From: Candidatus Magasanikiibacteriota bacterium
Lineage (GTDB): Bacteria > Patescibacteriota > Patescibacteriia > Magasanikbacterales > GWA2-37-8
Assembly (NCBI GenBank): GCA_026396535.1
Contig: JAPLWP010000047.1
Location: 1 to 5,592, forward strand
DNA: 5,592 nucleotides
Direction of reading: 5' to 3'
The position numbers and the translations under genes are program-made. Of this stretch, positions 1 through 5,592 are shown piece after piece (position 1 is the stretch's first letter; each line of letters begins with the position of its first letter). The notes beneath the pieces are model-generated. The model did not search any database. It was not told the DNA's origin and saw only the letters and a list, made by a program, of their open reading frames with translations.

Positions 1-242
1 AAGTAAAAATCCACACTGGTCGTATGCACCAAATCCGCGCTCATCTTTTAGCTTACAACCACCCGGTAGTTGGCGATCCTTTGTATAATCAGAAAAAACG
101 CAAAGACCGTTGGGATAAAGTTTGTGGCCGATTATTTTTACATTGTGTGAAATTAGGATTTGTGGATCTTGAGGGTGAAAAACAGGAATTCAGCTCTACT
201 CTACCGGCACCACTAGCCAAATTTTTGCTTCTCCTAAAATAA
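1..242 (+). CDS. RluA-family pseudouridine synthase, C-terminal part (5' end outside window)
   Basis: This is the 3' end of a gene read in the frame that begins at base 3 and stops with TAA at 240-242. The visible 79 residues open with VKIHTGRMHQIRAHL and continue NHPVVGDPLY, then RLFLHCVKLGF and a PLP-type ending. These are the conserved C-terminal motifs of the RluA/RluC/RluD family, which isomerises specific uridines in 23S rRNA (or tRNA) to pseudouridine in the cytoplasm. The GRxHQIR segment lies in the conserved core of the catalytic domain. The catalytic aspartate (HRLD motif) and any S4 RNA-binding domain would lie upstream, out of view, so the family is clear but RluA, RluC and RluD cannot be told apart. 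The internal ATG at 24 is part of the GRMHQIR motif and is not a start. The gene ends 3 bp before gmk, which suggests co-transcription. Confidence 0.93.
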   Translation, partial: VKIHTGRMHQIRAHLLAYNHPVVGDPLYNQKKRKDRWDKVCGRLFLHCVKLGFVDLEGEKQEFSSTLPAPLAKFLLLLK

Positions 243-245
243 AAT

Positions 246-815
246 ATGTCGGGATTATTTGTCATCATCTCTTCACCATCGGGCGGCGGCAAAGACACAG
301 TGATTCGTGAATTGATAAAAAAAATTCCGCGTTCTGCTAAACTTGTCACCACTACCACTCGCTCCCCACGACCGGAAGATACTGAGGGTGTGACTTATTA
401 TTTTATCAACAAAACTGATTTTGAAAATAAAATAAAAAATGGCGAGATGATGGAATACGCCACTTATGCCGAAAATTATTATGGTGTGCAAAAATCTGAA
501 CTAGAAAATAAACTCCAAAATTTTGATGTAGTATTTTCCAATGTAGATGTCCAAGGACGTCGCAACTATACTCAGTCCGGAGTAAAAAACTTATCCATAT
601 TTCTAATACCCGACAATCTAGAAGATCTCAAAAAACGCATCCTTAGCCGCGGCGGCGTAAACGAAGCCGAGCTAGCTCTACGCCTAGAAATAGCCAAACA
701 CGAGATTGAAGCTGCCGGTGAATACGAATATAAGGTAGTAAACCAAGCTGGGCATTTGTCAGAAACTATTCACAACGTAGCCAAAATTATCACTTCTTAC
801 CAAGAAAACAGCTAG
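246..815 (+). CDS. gmk: Guanylate kinase
   Basis: This encodes a complete 189-residue protein, close to the roughly 200 usual for the family. Guanylate kinase transfers phosphate from ATP to GMP to make GDP, an essential cytoplasmic step in guanine nucleotide supply. Visible motifs in order are the P-loop SSPSGGGKDT (residues 9-18) and the GMP-binding segment TTTTRSPRP (35-43, with R39 and R42). After these come E70 with NYYG (77-80, Y79) in the GMP site, NVDVQG (99-104) including the conserved D101, and a lid region with R131, R135 and R146. VVNQ (164-167) matches the conserved 'IVN' near the C-terminus. Two family positions are unusual: D17 replaces the Ser/Thr after the P-loop lysine, and N99 replaces a usual Asp. 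The ATG at 246 puts the P-loop at the normal distance from the N-terminus. The gene follows the pseudouridine synthase by 3 bp, and no Shine-Dalgarno motif is visible (upstream is AT-rich), so translation may be coupled or leader-independent. Confidence 0.96.
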   Translation: MSGLFVIISSPSGGGKDTVIRELIKKIPRSAKLVTTTTRSPRPEDTEGVTYYFINKTDFENKIKNGEMMEYATYAENYYGVQKSELENKLQNFDVVFSNVDVQGRRNYTQSGVKNLSIFLIPDNLEDLKKRILSRGGVNEAELALRLEIAKHEIEAAGEYEYKVVNQAGHLSETIHNVAKIITSYQENS

Positions 816-829
816 TAATGGCTCAGATA

Positions 830-858
830 TTGACAAAATTCAAAAAATCGGCTAAAAT
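830..858 (+). promoter_or_regulatory. Predicted sigma70-type promoter of rplS
   Basis: A perfect -35 box TTGACA at 830-835 is followed after exactly 17 bp by TAAAAT at 853-858, one mismatch from the -10 consensus. It sits in the 73-bp gap between the gmk stop and the rplS start. Transcription would begin around 864-867, giving a leader of only about 22-25 nt before the ATG at 889. It would let rplS be expressed independently of gmk. This is a sequence call only. Confidence 0.75.
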
Positions 859-888
859 AAGCCCACTGTTAAAAGCTAAAATAATCTT

Positions 889-1239
889 ATGACTGAAAAT
901 ACTAATACGGCTATTGTATACAAGCCGGGCATGGTGGTAAAAGTTCACCAGAAAATTAAAGAAATGAACACCAAGGGTGAAGAAAAAGAACGTATCCAGA
1001 TTTACGAAGGCACTATTATCGCCGCTCGTCATGGAAACGAAACTGGTTCCACCATCACTGTTCGCAAAGTTTCTGAAGGTATCGGCGTAGAAAAAATCTT
1101 CCCTATCTACTCTCCAGTAGTAGAAAAGATCGAAGTAGTAAAACAATTGGCTGTGCGCCGCGCTCGCCTGAACTACCTCCGCAACAAAGACTTCAGACGC
1201 AAACTAAGCGACGTGAAGAAAAAAGAAGTAAAAAAATAA
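889..1239 (+). CDS. rplS: 50S ribosomal protein L19 (bL19)
   Basis: This encodes 116 residues; the E. coli protein is 115. L19 is a component of the large ribosomal subunit, located near the interface with the small subunit. The sequence carries the family pattern along its length: YKPGMVVKV (11-19), [14 protein letters not shown] (36-49), [29 protein letters not shown] (55-83), and the closing [13 protein letters not shown] (88-100) followed by a basic tail rich in Lys. The ATG at 889 is the only start that keeps the usual short N-terminal extension ahead of the KPG motif. The upstream sequence is AT-rich with no Shine-Dalgarno motif. The gene has its own predicted promoter at 830-858 and a strong intrinsic terminator at 1248-1279, so it can form a one-gene transcript. 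Many bacteria have rplS beside rpsP, rimM and trmD, but here it stands alone after gmk. Confidence 0.97.
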   Translation: MTENTNTAIVYKPGMVVKVHQKIKEMNTKGEEKERIQIYEGTIIAARHGNETGSTITVRKVSEGIGVEKIFPIYSPVVEKIEVVKQLAVRRARLNYLRNKDFRRKLSDVKKKEVKK

Positions 1240-1247
1240 TTTCAAAC

Positions 1248-1279
1248 AAAAATCCCTCTTACTTAAGAGGGATTTTTTT
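1248..1279 (+). terminator. Rho-independent terminator, probably bidirectional (rplS and uvrA)
   Basis: The arms AAAAATCCCTCTT (1248-1260) and AAGAGGGATTTTT (1265-1277) pair perfectly around the 4-nt loop ACTT. The T-run extends to 1279, which suits termination of rplS. Read on the minus strand, the same hairpin is followed by TTTTT-G-TTT, so it can also stop transcripts from uvrA, whose last stop codon is at 1290-1292. The hairpin lies 8 bp after the rplS stop and 10 bp beyond the uvrA end, the only gap between these convergent genes. Confidence 0.92.
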
Positions 1280-1289
1280 ATTTCTTATT

Positions 1290-1547
1290 TTATAGATATT
1301 TGGCAGTCCAACTCTTTTTACTTTTCTTGAGATCTTCCGGCAAACCGGCAAACACCAATTCACCGCCACCTTTACCACCTTCAGGTCCAAGCTCAATTAC
1401 CCAATCACAAGATTTGATCACATCGGTATTGTGTTCAATAATCAGAACGGTGTTACCTTTGTCAGAAAGTTGTTTGAGCACCACGAGCAATCTTTTGATA
1501 TCTTCAAAATGCAAACCAGTAGTAGGTTCATCCAATATATATAAAGT
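1290..1547 (-). pseudogene. uvrA: uvrA C-terminal fragment, out of frame with the main part
   Basis: These 85 codons complete UvrA. They begin [14 protein letters not shown] (Walker B and D-loop of ATPase module II), then carry the switch histidine in LIIEHN, then [26 protein letters not shown], and end TAKYL with TAA. The match to the family is continuous with no further damage. Joined to residues 1-856 of the main part, the protein would be about 942 residues, the normal UvrA size. This frame has no plausible independent start: it is open to a GTG at 1604, but the residues from there to the junction are nonsense relative to UvrA. It is therefore a fragment separated by a frameshift, not a separate gene. 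If the frameshift is a sequencing error, this simply belongs to a single intact uvrA spanning 1290-4116. Confidence 0.9.
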
Positions 1548-4116
1548 ATCCGGTAGAAACACGCGCCAATTCGGTCGCGAGTTTGATACGTTGAGCTTCA
1601 CCACCAGACAATGTAGTCGCCGGTTGGCCTAAAGCCAAATATCCCAAACCAACATTGCGCAAGATATTTAATTTATCGGCCAAAGTCGGCACGCCGCTAA
1701 AGAATTTATACGCTTCTTCTACAGTCATGCTAAGTACCTCAGCGATATTTTTATCCAGATAATGCACTTCCAATACTTCTTGATTATATCTGGTACCATT
1801 ACATTCGCTACAAGTCATGAAAACATCAGCCAAAAATTGCATAGGAATACGAACATATCCTTCGCCAGCACAAGCTTCACAGCGTCCACCACCTTTAACA
1901 TTGAAACTAAATTTACCAGCATCATAGCCACGCATACGCGCTTCCGGCAAGGCCGAAAATAAATCACGAATCAAAGTAAAGATACCGGTATAGGTAGCTG
2001 GATTGGAGCGTGGAGTACGTCCTATTGGTACTTGATCAATGGAAATTACTTTATCAATATTTTCCAAACCTTTAATTTCTTTATAGGCTCCTGGTTCTTC
2101 TTTGCTGCGGAAAAAATGTTTATTTAAAGCTGCGGCCAAAATATTAATCACCAAAGTAGATTTACCGGATCCGGACACACCAGTCACACATACTGTTTTA
2201 TTGAGCGGAATATCTACTGAAATATTTTTGAGATTAAAAGCCGAAGCACCAATTAAAGACAAAAACTTTTCTTTTTTATTTTTACCAGCTGCATCTTTTG
2301 CAATCTTAGCTTTGGTCGGTTTTTCATAAATAGATTCGCGACCACTTAGATATGCACCCGTAAGAGAATTTTTATTTTTCTTTATTTGTTCATACGTACC
2401 TTCGGCAATAATTTTACCACCATAAATACCCGCTCCAGGACCGACATCAATCAAATAATCAGCTGCTGCCATCATCGCGCTATCATGCTCTACTACGAGC
2501 ACACTATTACCTAGATCGCGTAAATATTTCAAAGTATCGATAAGTTTTTCATTATCACGAGAGTGCAAACCAACCGACGGTTCATCGAGAACATAAATTA
2601 CTCCGGTCAATCCCGAAGATAGTTGAGTAGCCAAGCGCACACGTGTGACTTCACCACCAGAGAGCGTATTCATAGAACGATCTAAGCTCAGATACCCCAA
2701 ACCAACTTGCGATAAATTTCGCAAACGTGGTTTTAGTTCTCTGATGATAGTTTCAAAAACCTTTCCTTTGATGTCGTCTTTGGTTTTATTATTTTCTTCA
2801 TATTTTCTGAGCATCTCAATATCTTCATCGATACTCAATGCGGACAGATCGGCAATATTAAAATCTTTCAATTTTACCCAGAGAGATTCTTGGCGCAGAC
2901 GTTTACCTTGGCAAACCGGACAAGTTTTCTCGCGCATATACTGCTCAATTTCTTTGCGCACATATTCCGAAGTAGTTTCAAGATGACGTTTGAGCAAATC
3001 TGATACCACACCACTAAAGCTTACTTTCTTCCCTTCTATTTCATAGACATCACTACCAGTACCATACAAAACCATATCAAGCACACGAGATGGTAAGTCC
3101 GCTACCGGTAAATCCAAAGAAAAATTTTGTTTCTCAGCCACCGCATGCAATAATTTGGTATACCATACTTGATTACCAGTGATACGCATCCAAGGCTGAA
3201 TTGCCCCTTCAGAAAGTGATAGTCTGGTATTTGGCATCACGAGATCAGCGTCTACTTCCATAGTGACACCGAGCCCTGTACAACGTGGACAAGCACCAAA
3301 TGGACTATTGAAACTAAAACTACGCACATCCAATTCCGGCATCTTACGCCCACATTTACTACAGTAAGCAAAAGTAGTGAAAAAATAATCTTCACCTTTG
3401 GCTGATAATACACAACTACCATTGCTCAAATCTACCGCCACATTCACTGCTTTAAAAACATCATCCTTTTTAATATCATTTACTTTTCCGACAACGATTT
3501 CCAAATCATGTTTTTCATTTGGTTCAAAATGACATTTTACCAAGTCGTGAATTTTCATTGTCTTACCATCTAGGCGCACAGTGTCATAGCCAGAGCGCTC
3601 TACTGTTTCTAGAGCGGTTTTGAGCTCTACCACATTATTGCGCACCAAAGGACACAAAATCAAAACCGGCGCGCTAGTACGGGCCAATTTTCTAGCCTGC
3701 TCAATAATTTCACCTAGGGTATTGGACTGCGCTACTTCATGACAATCCGGACAATATTGCGTACCAGCGCGTGCAAAAAGCAGACGCATGTAGTCATAAA
3801 TTTCGGTAGTGGTACCGACAGTCGAGCGTGGATTTTGAGTAGAAATTTTCTGATCAATCGCGATAGTTGGCGACAAGCCTTCGATAGAATCGACAGCCGG
3901 CTTATCCTGCACATCCATGAATTGACGAGCGTAGGCAGAAAGTGATTCCGCATAGCGGCGCTGACCTTCAGCGTAGATAGTATCAAACGCCAAAGATGAT
4001 TTACCGGAACCCGAAAGACCGGTCAGTACTACCAATTTATTTTTTGGAATGTCGATACTGACATTTTTGAGATTGTGCACACGGGCACCGCGGATTTTTA
4101 AAATATTATTATTCAT
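1528..4116 (-). CDS. uvrA: Excinuclease ABC subunit A, main part (frame broken before the second Walker B)
   Basis: UvrA is the damage-sensing ATPase of nucleotide excision repair. It dimerises, loads UvrB onto DNA lesions, and carries two ABC ATPase modules. Visible in this 862-residue frame are: Walker A of module [10 protein letters not shown] (33-41); CPDC (122-125); a C-x2-C-x20-C-x2-C zinc module (C252, C255, C276, C279); and CPVC (399-402). Next come signature LSGGE (485-489) with Walker [11 protein letters not shown] (509-518), Walker A of module [11 protein letters not shown] (646-654), the second zinc module C-x2-C-x19-C-x2-C (C746, C749, C769, C772), and signature LSGGEAQR near 837-844. 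Homology then fails after STG (G856): six unrelated residues follow and a TGA stops the frame at 1528. The missing end is in another frame (1290-1547). The ATG at 4116 gives the usual short lead to [11 protein letters not shown]. No Shine-Dalgarno motif is seen. The gene starts 34 bp after the upstream pilin-like gene with no terminator between them, so it is likely co-transcribed. In module I the signature reads LSGGEVTR rather than the usual GGE(S/A)QR. Confidence 0.96.
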   Translation of the reverse strand: MNNNILKIRGARVHNLKNVSIDIPKNKLVVLTGLSGSGKSSLAFDTIYAEGQRRYAESLSAYARQFMDVQDKPAVDSIEGLSPTIAIDQKISTQNPRSTVGTTTEIYDYMRLLFARAGTQYCPDCHEVAQSNTLGEIIEQARKLARTSAPVLILCPLVRNNVVELKTALETVERSGYDTVRLDGKTMKIHDLVKCHFEPNEKHDLEIVVGKVNDIKKDDVFKAVNVAVDLSNGSCVLSAKGEDYFFTTFAYCSKCGRKMPELDVRSFSFNSPFGACPRCTGLGVTMEVDADLVMPNTRLSLSEGAIQPWMRITGNQVWYTKLLHAVAEKQNFSLDLPVADLPSRVLDMVLYGTGSDVYEIEGKKVSFSGVVSDLLKRHLETTSEYVRKEIEQYMREKTCPVCQGKRLRQESLWVKLKDFNIADLSALSIDEDIEMLRKYEENNKTKDDIKGKVFETIIRELKPRLRNLSQVGLGYLSLDRSMNTLSGGEVTRVRLATQLSSGLTGVIYVLDEPSVGLHSRDNEKLIDTLKYLRDLGNSVLVVEHDSAMMAAADYLIDVGPGAGIYGGKIIAEGTYEQIKKNKNSLTGAYLSGRESIYEKPTKAKIAKDAAGKNKKEKFLSLIGASAFNLKNISVDIPLNKTVCVTGVSGSGKSTLVINILAAALNKHFFRSKEEPGAYKEIKGLENIDKVISIDQVPIGRTPRSNPATYTGIFTLIRDLFSALPEARMRGYDAGKFSFNVKGGGRCEACAGEGYVRIPMQFLADVFMTCSECNGTRYNQEVLEVHYLDKNIAEVLSMTVEEAYKFFSGVPTLADKLNILRNVGLGYLALGQPATTLSGGEAQRIKLATELARVSTGYFIYIG

Positions 4117-4150
4117 AACTATTTAATAATCAGATAACTTTTTATTTTCA

Positions 4151-5592
4151 TTAACCACCCGTTGGCATAAAGCCATCATCGCTACAGCCTTTTTCCACAC
4201 AAGCCTGCTCTCCGTCAATTCCCTCATAGTGAAGCGCGGCCGGAATTTTCACACCATTAGCAACTGATTCTGACAAATAATCCGCCTCATCTGTACCAAT
4301 TGGAGCGTTGAAATATAATCCACTCTTTATTTTTCCCAAAGGTATATATCCATTTTCAGAAATAGATTTCCATCTTCCTACAAAATTTGGACTAGGATAA
4401 AAATTATTATCTATACCACCAAACGCAATAGAAGTTTTTTTCATTTCTGCTTTTAGAACAAAGCCTACCAATTTTCCTTTGACATTCTCCGTATCACACT
4501 CCCAAAAATCTTCTTTTTCATTACCGGGTTTATTTGGATCCAACCCGGCAACTATCATATAATAATCATTAAAATTTTTGCCATTAACTTTTTTTATACT
4601 TAATTGGGGACTCGACCAACTCTCTTCCTTTTTGCCTATATATTTTTTTCCATCTTCAGTCTGACAAACGCCCCAAAAATCTGCAGAGTCGTCCAACCAC
4701 TCTGATTCCAAAGTGGAAGTCCACCAAGATAATTTATCATTTATAGTACCCATGATTGTAGGGTCTATAGAAAAATGTATCACTACATCCGCTTTTATAC
4801 AACTACTTTTACTATTATCCACTAAATCTCCAACAAAATAAAATGGCAAACATGACTCACCCTCATTAGTACATTTATCTCCTTTGCAAGTAGAACCGCC
4901 AGATCCGCTAATAAAATATTTAGAACCACAACCCATTGTATCAAAATCTTTTTTAGATTTATCAAACTGCACACCACCACTTTGAAAAACTTTTGGATCC
5001 ACTGCCCCGCCATTTGGCGCGGCCAAAGCGAAAGTAGCATCTTGATTTGGAGCGTCTCTACAAAACTCCGGGGTTTCTTTGAAAGGTCGTATCAAAAAAA
5101 CAGACGGCAAACGCAAATTTACCAAAGCTGGATTTACAGTATTTAAAATAGTATAAGAAAGATAAGCAATTAAAAGTCCAATCATCGCACCACCAATTCT
5201 CTTTTTGGCACTGCTGATCATTTCACTATTACCTCCAGAAGTCACCCACTGTATACCGGCTACCACCACCATAATGACCGCTAAAATTCCAGCAATGCTT
5301 AGACCTAAATTATAATTATATTTAATGAATTCCCCAATATTTTCAAAACTTTTTTTACCACCAAAAGAAATAGTAGTTTTGGTCAACCCAACTGGCAAAC
5401 ATTTTCCCCAGCCAGCCTTATTACATGGATCTTCTTTCTCTAACCACCCATCTTTACTACCTTTAAATGCACCAGGATCTTTGCCGAGTATTTCTGCCCT
5501 GCTTTTATTACAATCTTCCTGCTTCCAACAGATGGTATTGAATTCCGGATCTATTGTACTGTCCGCCGCCAGACCCATTGTTGGCACCAAAA
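4151..5592 (-). CDS. Type IV secretion pilin-like membrane protein with large Cys-rich extracytoplasmic region (N-terminus outside window)
   Basis: The reading frame is open to the window edge, so the true start lies beyond it; 479 codons are visible from 5590. Numbering is from there. The first residues, LVPTMGLAAD, look like the end of a signal peptide (possible cleavage after GLAA). A short segment with four cysteines (21, 27, 56, 64) leads to two membrane helices, about 94-116 (LSIAGILAVIMVVVAGIQWV) and 132-152 (IGGAMIGLLIAYLSYTIL). They are joined by a loop ending in KKR (129-131). Positive-inside reasoning puts that loop in the cytoplasm and both ends outside. This helix pair, with GIQWVTSGGN, AKKRI and LNTVNPAL, matches the VirB2/TrbC-like 'T4SS pilin' family as I know it from Patescibacteria. 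The remaining 325 residues are polar, contain ten more cysteines (177-469) and match no family I recognise. All 14 cysteines would be outside, fitting disulfides. The stop lies 34 bp before uvrA. The pilin-like part is fairly secure, but an actual role in a pilus or in DNA uptake is unproven. Confidence 0.7.
   Translation of the reverse strand, partial: LVPTMGLAADSTIDPEFNTICWKQEDCNKSRAEILGKDPGAFKGSKDGWLEKEDPCNKAGWGKCLPVGLTKTTISFGGKKSFENIGEFIKYNYNLGLSIAGILAVIMVVVAGIQWVTSGGNSEMISSAKKRIGGAMIGLLIAYLSYTILNTVNPALVNLRLPSVFLIRPFKETPEFCRDAPNQDATFALAAPNGGAVDPKVFQSGGVQFDKSKKDFDTMGCGSKYFISGSGGSTCKGDKCTNEGESCLPFYFVGDLVDNSKSSCIKADVVIHFSIDPTIMGTINDKLSWWTSTLESEWLDDSADFWGVCQTEDGKKYIGKKEESWSSPQLSIKKVNGKNFNDYYMIVAGLDPNKPGNEKEDFWECDTENVKGKLVGFVLKAEMKKTSIAFGGIDNNFYPSPNFVGRWKSISENGYIPLGKIKSGLYFNAPIGTDEADYLSESVANGVKIPAALHYEGIDGEQACVEKGCSDDGFMPTGG

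Noticed and set aside
823..1146. Minus-strand open frame opposite rplS (107 codons)
   Set aside because: It lies antisense to a certain ribosomal protein gene, its translation is a low-complexity Phe/Tyr/Asn-rich string, and it matches no family. It is a shadow of rplS.
1528..1530. UGA recoded as glycine (code 25, as in Gracilibacteria/Absconditabacteria) to read through the uvrA stop
   Set aside because: The residues before the TGA (YFIYIG) already depart from UvrA, and the matching sequence is in a different frame, so readthrough would not restore the protein. No in-frame TGA occurs inside the other genes.
1528..1560. Programmed ribosomal frameshifting in uvrA
   Set aside because: The sequence around the junction (ACC GGA TAC TTT ATA) has no repetitive slippery heptamer, no rare or stop codon at the shift point and no Shine-Dalgarno-like stimulator. 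UvrA is not known to use recoding. A mutation or sequencing error is simpler.
2645..2986. Plus-strand open frames inside uvrA, including 1300-1632, 2102-2329 and 2645-2986
   Set aside because: All lie antisense to strongly conserved UvrA motifs and encode nothing recognisable.
4117..4150. Possible uvrA promoter or hairpin in the AT-rich gap
   Set aside because: TTATTA/TATTAA-like strings are present but without a partner -35 at proper spacing, and the apparent AACTA/TAACTT arms do not pair. It is not good enough to call.
5578..5590. TTG at 5590 or ATG at 5578 as the start of the pilin-like gene
   Set aside because: The frame stays open to the window edge and the first visible residues look like the end of a signal peptide, so the hydrophobic core and true start should lie outside the window.

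Overview
This window looks like a piece of an AT-rich bacterial chromosome, most plausibly from the Patescibacteria (CPR; a Parcubacteria-like lineage). The clues are indirect. The start regions of gmk, rplS and uvrA are AT-rich with no visible Shine-Dalgarno motif. Spacing is very tight (3 bp and 34 bp between co-directional neighbours). There is also a two-helix 'type IV secretion pilin-like' protein of a kind I associate with those genomes. The standard code fits every gene. The taxonomic call is inference and would need phylogeny of L19 or UvrA.

Layout: two transcription blocks converge on one hairpin terminator near 1248-1279. The rightward block carries the 3' end of an RluA-family pseudouridine synthase (1-242), guanylate kinase gmk (246-815), a near-consensus sigma70-type promoter (830-858) and ribosomal protein L19, rplS (889-1239). 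The leftward block starts beyond the right edge. It carries a secreted or membrane pilin-like protein with a large cysteine-rich C-terminal region (4151-5592, N-terminus cut off by the window) and then excinuclease subunit A, uvrA (4116 down to 1290). No stretch longer than 300 bases is without a gene.

The clearest anomaly is in uvrA. The reading frame breaks at about 1548, between the second ABC signature motif and the second Walker B motif. The remaining 85 residues continue perfectly in another frame to a normal C-terminus. This is either a 2-nt loss (or 1-nt gain) that inactivates the second ATPase site, or a sequencing or assembly error.

Functionally, the left block is housekeeping translation and nucleotide metabolism (rRNA modification, GMP to GDP, a 50S protein). 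The right block pairs DNA repair with a cell-surface or secretion protein, with no obvious functional link. I found no CRISPR array, tRNA, rRNA, insertion sequence or phage gene, and no convincing new multi-gene system. The least understood item is the extracytoplasmic domain of the pilin-like protein.
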